Below are positions 8,122-15,958 of a DNA stretch of 16,568 bases, piece by piece. Numbering within the stretch: the stretch's first letter is position 1; each line of letters begins with the position of its first letter. A model generated the notes under the pieces. The model saw only the letters and a program-made list of their open reading frames with translations, was not told the origin of the DNA and made no database searches. Where the stretch lies: positions 1 to 16,568 of the forward strand of contig CAJORC010000160.1 of the NCBI GenBank assembly GCA_905236615.1. The letters are read 5' to 3'. The translations under genes were made by a program, and so were the position numbers. Origin of the DNA: an uncultured Lachnospiraceae bacterium. Lineage in GTDB: Bacteria; Bacillota; Clostridia; Lachnospirales; Lachnospiraceae.

Positions 8122-10422
8122 ATGAATGAAAAAACGCTTATTATAAGAGTATATGGTATAGTGCAGGGAGTCGGTTTCCGGCCTACTGTGGCGAGGATTG
8201 CCGAGAAAAACCAGATCAGGGGAACCGTCAGCAATTGCGGTCCCTATGTGGAGATATATGCACACGCTACTGATGAGAGGCTGGCTGCTTTTAAGAAGGA
8301 TATATCGGAAAATCCACCGGAACGCTCAGTTATACTCAGGATTGAGGAAGAAACCGCAGAACAGCATGAATTCGATGACTTCAGGATAATCGAGAGCAGT
8401 AAGACCAGCGGAGAACTCTTCATACCGCCGGATATTGCGATATGCGACAAATGCTCGGAAGAACTTTTCGATAAAAAGAACAGGCGTTATCTGCATCCTT
8501 TCATAAACTGCACCCAGTGTGGGCCGAGGCTCACGATCTTAGAGAAGCTTCCTTATGACAGATGCAGGACCTCCATGAAGAAATTTCCAATGTGTCCCGA
8601 ATGTGCGGAAGAATATGAGAATCCGGAAAGCCGCAGGTTTGATGCCCAGCCCGTATGCTGCAATGACTGCGGACCTAAGGTTTACAGTATAGACTGCAGG
8701 GATGGAAAAAAGTCGGAAGGACTTGAAGCAATAAGTCTTGTGAGGAAGATAATTTCTGAAGGCGGTATCGCGGCTGTTAAAGGGATAGGAGGATTTCACC
8801 TCTGTTGCGATGCGGCAAATGAGGATGCTGTAAAAACTCTGAGACAGAGAAAATCGCGTCCGGTAAAGCCTTTTGCGGTAATGCTTAAGGATAAGGAAAC
8901 CTTGCTGAGAGAAACGGATCCTGGAGATGATGCCGAAGAACTGCTGAAGATAATAAGCGGACACCAGAAGCCGATCGTTTTAATCCCTAAAGCTGCAGGC
9001 AGCAAAATTGCTGATTCGGTTGCACCGGGAAGCAGAAAAGTGGGTGTCATGCTGCCTTACGCTCCCGTACAGCTCCTGCTTTTTTCTCTTGAAGATGGTG
9101 TTGATATGCCCGATGCACTGGTCATGACGAGCGGAAACGTATCAGGTGCTCCGATCTGCCGGACGGATGAAGAAGCATTGTCGGAGATTGCCGGATTCTG
9201 CGATATTATTCTTTCAAATGACCGTGATATAAGGACGCGTGCCGATGATTCGGTCATGGATTTCTATAAGGGTGAACCTTATATGATAAGGCGTTCAAGG
9301 GGCTATGCACCGCTTCCTTTTCACCTTACAGGTGATTTTAATAAAAATGTGCTTGCAGTCGGGGGAGAACTTAAGAATACCTTCTGCATAGCGAAGGGAA
9401 ATCTGCTTTATCCTTCAGCTTATATAGGAGATCTGGCGGATATCCGTTCACAGCAGGCGCTGGAAGAAACGATCGGGCGCATGGAGGAAATGCTTGAGGT
9501 CAAGGCGGACACGGTTGCCTGTGACCTTCACCCGGCTTACTATTCGACTGCAATAGCAGAGAGAGCCGGAAGGAAAGTTGTCAGGGTACAGCACCATTAT
9601 GCCCATATATTGTCATGCATGGCGGAAAACGACTATTTGGAAGATCTTATCGGCGCGGCCTACGATGGAACCGGCTACGGAACAGACGGGACTATTTGGG
9701 GCGGTGAGATAATGCAAGCCGGACTCAGTGGTTTTGAAAGGCTTTTCAGCATCAGACCCTTCAGCCACGTCGGAGGAGACTCCGCTTCAAAAGAAGGCTG
9801 GAAGATAGCTGTTTCCATGCTGGATTCTATTCTGGAAGACGAAGAGGCATTGATAAAAACTGCGGAAAGCCTTGATTTATGCAGAAGTTCAGAGGCGCTT
9901 GTGATATCGCGGATGAAGAAGAACGGTCTCAATAGCGTGAGATCGACCAGCGCAGGACGGCTTTTTGATGCGGTCAGTGCGCTTCTTGGAATTGTAAGAA
10001 AGTCAACTTTCGAAGGAGAAGCTTCCATGGCGCTGCAGACGGCAGCGGAAAGCTACAGAGGAAATGATTTTAAGAAATATGAGCTCAAAATCTCTGATGA
10101 AGGCTTAGGTATTCTGCCAACGGACGAGCTCTTTTCAGATATACTTGAAATGAAGAAAAAAGGCGAAGAAACTGAAAAAATCGCATATTTTTTCCATGCT
10201 TCTCTGGCTGCCATGACGGCGGAGGCTGTAGTCAGAGCCGGCGAGGCAGCGGCTGTCAGGACAGCCGCACTGAGCGGAGGAGTATTTCAGAACCTGCTGC
10301 TGCTGCGCCTCACGGAAGAGGAGCTTGAGAGACGAAAAATCAAGGTCTTAAGGCATTCGCTCATTCCGCCTAATGACGGTGGAATTGCAGTCGGACAGGC
10401 GCTTGCTGCTGTATCAGATTAA
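8122..10422 (+). CDS. hypF: Carbamoyltransferase HypF (hydrogenase cyanide-ligand synthesis)
   Basis: HypF uses carbamoyl phosphate and ATP to make carbamoyl-adenylate and transfers the carbamoyl group to the C-terminal Cys of HypE, the source of the cyanide ligands on iron. The 766-aa protein shows all domains in order. The acylphosphatase domain is at 1-90 (YGIVQGVGFRPTVAR). Two zinc fingers use C108/C111, C130/C133, C158/C161 and C179 or C180/C183. A YrdC-like domain spans roughly 205-395 (KGIGGFHLCCDAAN, SGNVSGAPI). The Kae1-like carbamoyltransferase domain has HHYAH (491-495) and AYDGTGYGTDGTIWGGE (513-529). ATG 8122 is chosen over TTG 8119 because AAGGTGAG (8108-8115) is well spaced and the N-terminus fits the family. 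It appears complete and functional. It is the last gene before a terminator and is separated from hypCDE by a minus-strand remnant. Confidence 0.96.
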   Translation: MNEKTLIIRVYGIVQGVGFRPTVARIAEKNQIRGTVSNCGPYVEIYAHATDERLAAFKKDISENPPERSVILRIEEETAEQHEFDDFRIIESSKTSGELFIPPDIAICDKCSEELFDKKNRRYLHPFINCTQCGPRLTILEKLPYDRCRTSMKKFPMCPECAEEYENPESRRFDAQPVCCNDCGPKVYSIDCRDGKKSEGLEAISLVRKIISEGGIAAVKGIGGFHLCCDAANEDAVKTLRQRKSRPVKPFAVMLKDKETLLRETDPGDDAEELLKIISGHQKPIVLIPKAAGSKIADSVAPGSRKVGVMLPYAPVQLLLFSLEDGVDMPDALVMTSGNVSGAPICRTDEEALSEIAGFCDIILSNDRDIRTRADDSVMDFYKGEPYMIRRSRGYAPLPFHLTGDFNKNVLAVGGELKNTFCIAKGNLLYPSAYIGDLADIRSQQALEETIGRMEEMLEVKADTVACDLHPAYYSTAIAERAGRKVVRVQHHYAHILSCMAENDYLEDLIGAAYDGTGYGTDGTIWGGEIMQAGLSGFERLFSIRPFSHVGGDSASKEGWKIAVSMLDSILEDEEALIKTAESLDLCRSSEALVISRMKKNGLNSVRSTSAGRLFDAVSALLGIVRKSTFEGEASMALQTAAESYRGNDFKKYELKISDEGLGILPTDELFSDILEMKKKGEETEKIAYFFHASLAAMTAEAVVRAGEAAAVRTAALSGGVFQNLLLLRLTEEELERRKIKVLRHSLIPPNDGGIAVGQALAAVSD

Positions 10423-10424
10423 TT

Positions 10425-10463
10425 ATCGGAGGTCGGACATCAGATCCGGCCTCCGATTTTTTT
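10425..10463 (+). terminator. Rho-independent terminator after hypF
   Basis: A 13-bp stem with one G-U pair (10425-10437 with 10445-10457) closes on a 7-nt loop and is followed by seven T residues (10457-10463). It starts 3 nt after the hypF stop and would end the ecfA...hypF transcript. The hairpin could also act on minus-strand transcripts from the converging remnant gene, but the downstream run on that side is not T-rich. Confidence 0.9.
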
Positions 10464-11043
10464 CAGATAACAACACTTCCTTTGTAATTGTTTTTGAACT
10501 CAAGAATAAAATTATCGCCGGAAACCGTGCAGGTATAGTCTTTCTTTTTGGGTTTCATGATAATATTACCGGCCTTGATCCTGAGCTTTTTTACCGGGGG
10601 TTATCTTCTTCGAGCTGAACTGATAGGAAGGTGTTCCTGCAGTCGCACCATCGCTGAAGGACATTACAAGTACGTCATCACCGGTATAGACAGTTCTTGC
10701 TCCAATGCAGAAATTCCCATTTTTAGTTTCATAATAAAAATCCTTCCAATTGCCGTTTTCTTTATAGAAACTCTGTCCCGGAAGATTCAGCATCGCTGTC
10801 AACCATCATAGATTTTATCTCGCTGAATGATAAATCTTCGTCGGGCATGGGTACGTTTTTGTCCCAGGGCAGGCTGATGTGACCGGCCGGATGCGGAGCC
10901 AGACTATTCAGACTTTCGGAAATCTCATTTGCTTGTGCAGAATCATTTAAATTAATCTCTTCTTCTGCCATTATAGGTTGAGACATTGATAGAGAAAGGA
11001 CAAGTGTTAAGCTTATCAGAAGTTTGTTTTGTTTTTTAGTCAT
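10463..11043 (-). pseudogene. Frameshifted gene for a small secreted protein of unknown function
   Basis: Reading the minus strand, an ATG at 11043 with an ideal AAGGAG (11053-11058) begins a clear signal peptide: Lys-rich MTKKQNKLL, a hydrophobic Leu/Ser core, then a probable cleavage after Ile-Met-Ala before Glu-Glu-Glu. This frame stops at 10762-10764. Coding-like sequence continues in a second frame (MLNLPGQSFYKENGNWKDFY) up to a stop at 10566-10568. It continues again in a third frame (KKLRIKAGNIIMKPKKKDY) to TGA at 10463-10465. Each junction needs one base skipped. The first shift lies between about 10765 and 10806. The second lies at a C5/A6 homopolymer pair (10587-10600), where removing one C yields a smooth Ile-Thr-Pro-Val-Lys-Lys. 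The restored product would be about 193 aa. It is either a decaying gene or one with sequencing errors. I do not recognise a family. It lies between hypF and hypC on the opposite strand, apparently splitting one hyp set. Confidence 0.65.
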
Positions 11044-11169
11044 AGTTTTATTCTCCTTCATAATCCGGTAAAAAAGAAACTTCCGAGTCTTTTATCGGTA
11101 AGAGATGAAAAAAAGATTAGAAATTATTGAAGAAAATACAATATCCGTATACTGCTGAAAGCTGACAGG

Positions 11170-11198
11170 TTGACCGCAATTTATTAAGATGATAAACT
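11170..11198 (+). promoter_or_regulatory. Sigma-70-type promoter of the hypC-hypD-hypE-nifD-like-hydF operon
   Basis: TTGACC (11170-11175), a 17-bp spacer and TAAACT (11193-11198) place transcription start near 11205, about 35 nt before the hypC ATG. The -35 matches consensus at 5 of 6 positions and the -10 at 4 of 6. A second, weaker pair, TTGAAG (11127-11132) and TATACT (11148-11153), has only a 15-bp spacer. Confidence 0.6.
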
Positions 11199-11238
11199 TC
11201 AGAAGTAAAACTATGTTTTGAATAGAGGAGACATTTTT

Positions 11239-11448
11239 ATGTGTGTAGGTTTGCAGGCTAAAGTAGTAAGTGTGAATGATGGTGTGGCACTGGTTGATGC
11301 TTCGGGAGCAAAGAGGACTGTTTCGGCAGAGCTGATAGACAGCCTTGAGCCCGGAGATTATGTAATGGTGCATGCAGGTTCTGCGATCGCTAAAATTACA
11401 GACAGCGACAAGAAAGAAACGGAAGACCTTCTTTCGGGACTTTTCTGA
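11239..11448 (+). CDS. hypC: Hydrogenase maturation chaperone HypC
   Basis: HypC is the small chaperone that, with HypD, holds the iron atom while cyanide and CO ligands are attached, and then passes it on. The 69-aa product begins MCVG, giving the essential N-terminal Cys2, and contains the family motif PGDYVMVHAGSAI (38-50) with the conserved H45. The start is ATG 11239 with GAGGAG at 11225-11230. A longer reading from TTG 11218 would bury Cys2 and is rejected. It is the first gene of the second operon, 15 nt before hypD. There is only one HypC-like gene in the window. Confidence 0.95.
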   Translation: MCVGLQAKVVSVNDGVALVDASGAKRTVSAELIDSLEPGDYVMVHAGSAIAKITDSDKKETEDLLSGLF

Positions 11449-11463
11449 TTCGGAGGCGGAAAT

Positions 11464-12525
11464 ATGAATGAGTCGTTAAAAGCTGCCGTTGAATATATTA
11501 AAAATTACAATGGCAGAAAAATTCGAATGATGGAAGTCTGTGGGACCCACACACATGAAATATTCAGGCTCGGAATCAGGGAGCTGCTGAATGAAAACGT
11601 AGAGATAGTGTCAGGTCCCGGATGCCCGGTATGCGTAACGCCGCCGGGCTTTATTGATGAGGCGGTGGAACTTGCCCTTGATAAAAAGGTCACGGTATGC
11701 ACTTTCGGTGATCTGGTGAGAGTTCCCGGAACCGAGCAGAGCCTGTCAGAGGCAAAGGCATCAGGCGCAAAGGTGAAGGTCGTTTACTCGCCGCAGGACG
11801 CGGAGAAGTATGCGTCTGAGCACAGGGATGAGGAAGTGGCGTTCCTGTCCATAGGTTTTGAAACGACTACCCCGTCATCGGTTATTGCAGTTAAAAATGC
11901 CATAGCAGACGGACTTAAGAATTTCTCACTCCTTACAGCCAATAAGACCATGCCGGGTGCTTATGAGGCAATGGCTGACTTTGCGGATGTTTTCATATAT
12001 CCGGGACATGTTCATGCAATAAGCGGGATATCAGACTGTGAAAAAATGCTTGAGAAGGGTGTGAGCGGCGTTATAGCTGGCTTTACGGCAGACGAGCTTA
12101 TCAGTGCGATAGCTATAGCATTAAAGAAATCGGAATCGGGAAAACCCTTCTTCGTGAATGCCTATCCCAGAGTGGTCAAGGCAGAGGGAAGTCCCGAGGC
12201 ACAGAAGATGGTCAGACAGTTCATGGAAGAGACTGATGCGGAGTGGCGCGGAATAGGGGTAATAGCAGATTCCGGAATGTCGCTTAAATCAGAATATGCT
12301 GAATTCGATGCCGAGAAAAAATTCGGAATAGAAAGAAGAAGCGGAAGATCAAATCCCGGATGCCGCTGCGGAGAGATTCTTAAAGGCATGTGCAAACCTG
12401 CGGAATGTCCGCTTTTCGGTAAAGTATGCAGCCCGGAGCATCCAGTGGGAGCCTGCATGGTTTCGGGAGAGGGGACCTGCAGTGCCTACTATCTTTATGG
12501 AAAGGATAAAACAAATGTCAGATAA
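11464..12525 (+). CDS. hypD: Hydrogenase maturation factor HypD
   Basis: HypD is the [4Fe-4S] protein on which Fe(CN)2CO is assembled together with HypC. The 353-aa product has all signature motifs: MEVCGTHTHE with C26, GPGCPVCVTP with C54 and C57 (the redox/iron-binding pair), FETTTPS in the middle domain, and the Cys-rich C-terminal cluster region with C300, C302, C310, C315, C322, C331 and C339. Length and motifs are standard, so it should be functional. A ribosome binding site (GGAGGCGG) lies just upstream of the ATG. The 3' end overlaps hypE by 11 nt, typical of coupled expression of these partners. Confidence 0.97.
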   Translation: MNESLKAAVEYIKNYNGRKIRMMEVCGTHTHEIFRLGIRELLNENVEIVSGPGCPVCVTPPGFIDEAVELALDKKVTVCTFGDLVRVPGTEQSLSEAKASGAKVKVVYSPQDAEKYASEHRDEEVAFLSIGFETTTPSSVIAVKNAIADGLKNFSLLTANKTMPGAYEAMADFADVFIYPGHVHAISGISDCEKMLEKGVSGVIAGFTADELISAIAIALKKSESGKPFFVNAYPRVVKAEGSPEAQKMVRQFMEETDAEWRGIGVIADSGMSLKSEYAEFDAEKKFGIERRSGRSNPGCRCGEILKGMCKPAECPLFGKVCSPEHPVGACMVSGEGTCSAYYLYGKDKTNVR

Positions 12526-13519
12526 AATAACACTTGCAGAGGGCGCCGGCGGAAAACAGACAGCGGCGCTGATAGACAGTGTATTCAAGGAAAATTTCAC
12601 TAACGAATATTTTACCGCTGATGATGCGGCGGTTCTTCCACAGCCTAAGGGCAGGATCGCAATGTCAACGGACGGATTTATTGTTTCGCCGGTGTTCTTT
12701 CCGGGTGGAAATATCGGAAAGCTCTCGATCTGCGGAACGGTGAACGATCTTTCCTGTATGGGCGCCAGACCGCTCTATCTTACAAGTTCATTCATAATCG
12801 AAGAAGGCTTCGAAAAAGAAGATTTAAGAAAAATAGTTAGATCCATGGCTGAAACCGCGGCTTATGTCGGGGTTAAGATCGTTGCGGGAGATACAAAAGT
12901 AGTTCCCCACGGAAAGGCGGACGGAGTATTCATAACGACCACCGGAGTCGGAGAGATCATCACCGATAATGTTCCTTCGGGAGCAAAGGCAAAGCCCGGA
13001 GATGCGGTTATCGTGACCGGAGACGTGGGACGCCACGGTGCGACGATACTTCTGAGCCGTGATGATTATGGAATAGAGGCTGATATAAAGAGCGACTGCG
13101 CACCGCTCTGGAAAAGTGTGGAATCGGCAATAAAAGAAGTCGGGGACGTCCATGTGATAAGGGACGCAACGAGAGGCGGCGTTGGAACGGTTCTTTATGA
13201 AATAACCAAAGAAAGCGGCGTCGGAGTAAGACTTGAAGCTGAGGAGATCCCTGTAGCAGAGCCTGTAAGGGGCGTATGCTCCATGCTTGGTCTGGAGCCT
13301 TTGTACCTTGCCTGCGAGGGAACAATGGTAATGATAGTTCCCGATGAAAAGTCGGATAAACTTATAGAAACGCTTTCGAAGATAAGCGAAACAAAAGACG
13401 CTAAAAAAATCGGAGTTATCACAGAGGAGCACAGCGGACTGGTGAGCCTTAAAACTGAGATCGGAACCGAAACTGTACTTCCTGAGCCGGGACATGAGCT
13501 CCTGCCAAGAATATGCTAG
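12515..13519 (+). CDS. hypE: Hydrogenase maturation protein HypE
   Basis: HypE dehydrates the carbamoyl group received from HypF to a thiocyanate on its C-terminal cysteine and donates cyanide to the HypC-HypD iron. The 334-aa protein starts MSDKITLAEGAGGKQ and has the PurM/AIRS fold motifs GTVNDLSCMGA, GDTKVV and RDATRGGVGT. It ends in the canonical PRIC, so the reactive terminal Cys334 is present. ATG 12515 is preferred because AAAGGA (12501-12506) is 8 nt upstream. In-frame alternatives at 12482 and 12497 lie further inside hypD. The stop codon overlaps the following component-1-like gene by 7 nt, tying that gene tightly to hyp expression. Confidence 0.97.
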   Translation: MSDKITLAEGAGGKQTAALIDSVFKENFTNEYFTADDAAVLPQPKGRIAMSTDGFIVSPVFFPGGNIGKLSICGTVNDLSCMGARPLYLTSSFIIEEGFEKEDLRKIVRSMAETAAYVGVKIVAGDTKVVPHGKADGVFITTTGVGEIITDNVPSGAKAKPGDAVIVTGDVGRHGATILLSRDDYGIEADIKSDCAPLWKSVESAIKEVGDVHVIRDATRGGVGTVLYEITKESGVGVRLEAEEIPVAEPVRGVCSMLGLEPLYLACEGTMVMIVPDEKSDKLIETLSKISETKDAKKIGVITEEHSGLVSLKTEIGTETVLPEPGHELLPRIC

Positions 13520-14760
13520 AATACAATCCGCCGGCGCACGGCACATGGAACATAGTTCATATTGGGATGCAGATCCCGGACAGCCATCAGGTATACGTCT
13601 GTGCCATAAACTGCATGCGGGGCGTTACCATGACGGCTTTCGAAATGGGTGCGGAAGACCGTTTCAGCTGCGTTACTTTTGACGAGGAAGATCTGTTTAA
13701 GGACAATCTGGAAACAGTGACCATCGAAGGTACGGCTGAGGCAATAGAAAGTCTGGAAAAGCGTCCGCGTTCGGTACTGCTTTTTACGGTATGCACTCAC
13801 GCTTTTCTGGGAACGGATCTTGGAAAAGTATACGGGGAACTTAGGAAACGCTTTCCCGATATAGATTTCTGCAGATGCTATATGGATCCCATAATGCAGA
13901 AAAACGGCCCATCTCCGGAAATGAAGCTTCGTTATGCGATGTTTTCAAATTTAAAGCCTTTAGAGGTAAGGAAGAAAACAGCGGCGCTTTTAGGCATTGA
14001 CATGAAGGCGACTGCTGAAAACAGCGATATCGTGAAATTTCTTACCGATAACGGCTGGGAGATCAGGCAGTTACCGGACTGCAGGGATTATGATGAATTT
14101 CTGAAACTGGGAGAGTCGGAATTATTTATCTCTACACTTCCTACGGGAAAAGATGCGATAAGGCGTACGGCAGAGAGGCTCGGACGGAAATTTATCTATA
14201 TGCCCATGAGCTATTCTTCAGGAAAGATACGGGAGTCCATGAGAGAACTTGCAGAGCTCACGGGACTTGAATACGATCCGCAGATTTATGAAAAAGAAGC
14301 TTCAGATGCGGTAAAAAGTTTATATAATGTCATTGGCAGCAGAGAGATCGCGATAGACTACAGTGCCGCTCCGGAAATCTTTTCGCTTGCAGAATTCTTA
14401 TTGGAAAATGCTTTTAATCTGAACTATATTTATGCTGATACGGCAGCTGAGCATGAGAAAGAGATCATGGAGCGGATAAAGTCGGGCTCTAAGGTGAAAA
14501 TTCTCCCTATAATAGCTCCGGAGCAGAGAATGGCTGAGCGTAAAAAGACTGATATTCTCGCAATAGGGCAGAAAGCTGCATGGTTTTCAAATACAGAGCA
14601 TTTTGTGAACATTATTGAAAATGGCGGATTTTTCGGCTTCAGAGGAATTACAGCCCTGGCAGAACTTATGAAGGAAGCTTATAATACGGAAAAAGATACG
14701 GCTGATATAATACCGAGGAAGGCTGTTGGATTGTGCAGCTGCGTACCCGGCAACATCTGA
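13513..14760 (+). CDS. Single nitrogenase-component-1-like protein (NifD/NifE-like)
   Basis: This 415-aa protein has the nitrogenase component 1 pattern: C30/C34 in CAINCMRGVTMTAFEMG, C94 in LLFTVCTHAFLGTD, and C120/C122 in DFCRCYMDP. That gives three ligand positions for an FeS cluster at a subunit interface. It aligns with half 1 of the 771-aa protein around LLGTD/FLGTD, CYM and the CK/CR-x-x-DEF segment, where C190 matches C226 of the fused protein. No Cys lies in the stretch (STLPTGKDAIRRTAERLGRK) equivalent to the FeMo-co ligand region. The extreme C-terminus carries an unusual CSC (C408, C410). It starts inside the end of hypE (7-nt overlap, weak ribosome binding site, so coupled) and ends 14 nt before hydF. 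It may pair with the fused protein or act as an assembly scaffold. The component-1 membership is a motif-level call. Confidence 0.75.
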   Translation: MLEYNPPAHGTWNIVHIGMQIPDSHQVYVCAINCMRGVTMTAFEMGAEDRFSCVTFDEEDLFKDNLETVTIEGTAEAIESLEKRPRSVLLFTVCTHAFLGTDLGKVYGELRKRFPDIDFCRCYMDPIMQKNGPSPEMKLRYAMFSNLKPLEVRKKTAALLGIDMKATAENSDIVKFLTDNGWEIRQLPDCRDYDEFLKLGESELFISTLPTGKDAIRRTAERLGRKFIYMPMSYSSGKIRESMRELAELTGLEYDPQIYEKEASDAVKSLYNVIGSREIAIDYSAAPEIFSLAEFLLENAFNLNYIYADTAAEHEKEIMERIKSGSKVKILPIIAPEQRMAERKKTDILAIGQKAAWFSNTEHFVNIIENGGFFGFRGITALAELMKEAYNTEKDTADIIPRKAVGLCSCVPGNI

Positions 14761-14774
14761 TTTTGGAGGATAAA

Positions 14775-15956
14775 ATGGGATTAAATGATACACCGGCTTC
14801 GGAACGGCTTCATATTGCTTTTTTCGGACGGAGAAATGCCGGAAAGTCCAGTCTTGTAAATGCTCTCACAGGCCAGAACATGTCTGTGGTCTCGGATACT
14901 GCCGGAACTACGACGGATCCGGTTAAAAAGACGATGGAGATACTGCCTCTGGGCCCGGTTTACATTATTGATACGCCGGGCTTTGACGATGAAGGCGAGC
15001 TGGGTGAGCTCAGGGTAGAGAAGACCCGTGAGATAGTGAGACAGACTGACATTGCGGTACTTGTAACTGACGGCAGGGGCAGGGGAAACTGCGAAGCTGA
15101 ACTTGAAGAGATATTTAAGGAGAACTCCATTCCATATCTGATCGTTCGTAATAAGTCCGATATTGAGGAAAGCTCAGCTGATGATGAAAGTAAAAATCCG
15201 GTCGTTGTAAGTTCGAAAACTCTGGACGGGATAGAGGAACTGAAGGAGAAACTTTCACAGATGAAGCAGTCGGCGGGAAATGTCCGTGTGCTTCTGTCCG
15301 ACATTATAAATAAAGGCGAGCATGTCGTACTTGTGATTCCGATAGATGAGTCGGCACCGAAGGGACGTATAATCCTCCCCCAGCAGATGGTGATAAGAGA
15401 GCTTTTAGAGGTTGGAGCGGTAACTACGGTGGTCAAGGAAACGGAACTGGAAGAGACACTTGCAGGGATGAGCCAGCCGCCGAGAATGGTAATTACGGAT
15501 TCACAGGCTTTCGGAAAAGTCATGAAAATAGTTCCGGAAGAAGTGGAATTAACATCTTTTTCCATTCTGATGGCAAGATATAAGGGAACGCTAGAAACAC
15601 AGGTGAACGGTGTTGAGAGTCTTAAGAAGCTGAAAGGCGGAGAAAAGATACTGATATCCGAGGGCTGCACCCACAAAAGGCAGTGCAGGGATATCGGAAC
15701 CGTAAAGCTACCCGGCTGGATTCGGGAATTTACCGGGAAAGACTTTGAATTTGAAACGAGCTCCGGCGGAACATTTCCGAATGATCTGAAAAAGTATTCA
15801 CTTATAGTTCACTGCGGCGGATGCATGCTGAATGAGAAGGAAATGCAGGGCAGAATGAAAAGCGCATTAGAAGAAGGGGTTCCCTTCACAAATTACGGAA
15901 CCCTGATAGCATCGGTACACGGTATTTTAGAAAGAGCGCTTCGTCCCTTTTCATGA
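14775..15956 (+). CDS. hydF: [FeFe]-hydrogenase H-cluster maturation GTPase HydF
   Basis: HydF is the scaffold that carries the diiron subcluster precursor and transfers it to apo-HydA. The N-terminal TrmE/Era-like GTPase domain has the P-loop GRRNAGKSS (18-26), G2 DTAGTTTDP (41-49), G3 DTPG (66-69) and G4 NKSD (126-129). The C-terminal cluster-binding domain has the diagnostic Cys-X-His at C298/H300 and His-Cys-X-X-Cys at H346, C347 and C350, ligands of a [4Fe-4S] cluster. The 393-aa length is normal. ATG 14775 with GGAGGA (14765-14770) is the start; a farther in-frame ATG (14733) lies inside the preceding gene and adds unconserved residues. It is the last gene of the hypC operon. hydE and hydG, its usual partners, are not in the window. 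The convergent small gene begins only 2 nt after its stop. Confidence 0.95.
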   Translation: MGLNDTPASERLHIAFFGRRNAGKSSLVNALTGQNMSVVSDTAGTTTDPVKKTMEILPLGPVYIIDTPGFDDEGELGELRVEKTREIVRQTDIAVLVTDGRGRGNCEAELEEIFKENSIPYLIVRNKSDIEESSADDESKNPVVVSSKTLDGIEELKEKLSQMKQSAGNVRVLLSDIINKGEHVVLVIPIDESAPKGRIILPQQMVIRELLEVGAVTTVVKETELEETLAGMSQPPRMVITDSQAFGKVMKIVPEEVELTSFSILMARYKGTLETQVNGVESLKKLKGGEKILISEGCTHKRQCRDIGTVKLPGWIREFTGKDFEFETSSGGTFPNDLKKYSLIVHCGGCMLNEKEMQGRMKSALEEGVPFTNYGTLIASVHGILERALRPFS

Positions 15957-15958
15957 TA

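Noticed and set aside
10373..10811. Plus-strand frames in the hypF-hypC gap
   Set aside because: They cross the hypF terminator or oppose the secreted-protein remnant, which has the signal peptide and ribosome binding site on the minus strand.
11092..11373. 93-codon minus-strand frame across the hypC promoter
   Set aside because: It overlaps hypC and its promoter and has no ribosome binding site or recognisable features.
12824..13546. 240-codon minus-strand frame opposite hypE
   Set aside because: It lies wholly antisense to an unmistakable hypE, with Cys/Arg/Tyr-rich shadow composition.
14733..14774. HydF start at ATG 14733
   Set aside because: It lies inside the preceding gene, lacks its own Shine-Dalgarno and adds unconserved residues; ATG 14775 has GGAGGA upstream.
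14960..15676. 238-codon minus-strand frame opposite hydF
   Set aside because: Ser/Thr-rich shadow of hydF without start signals.
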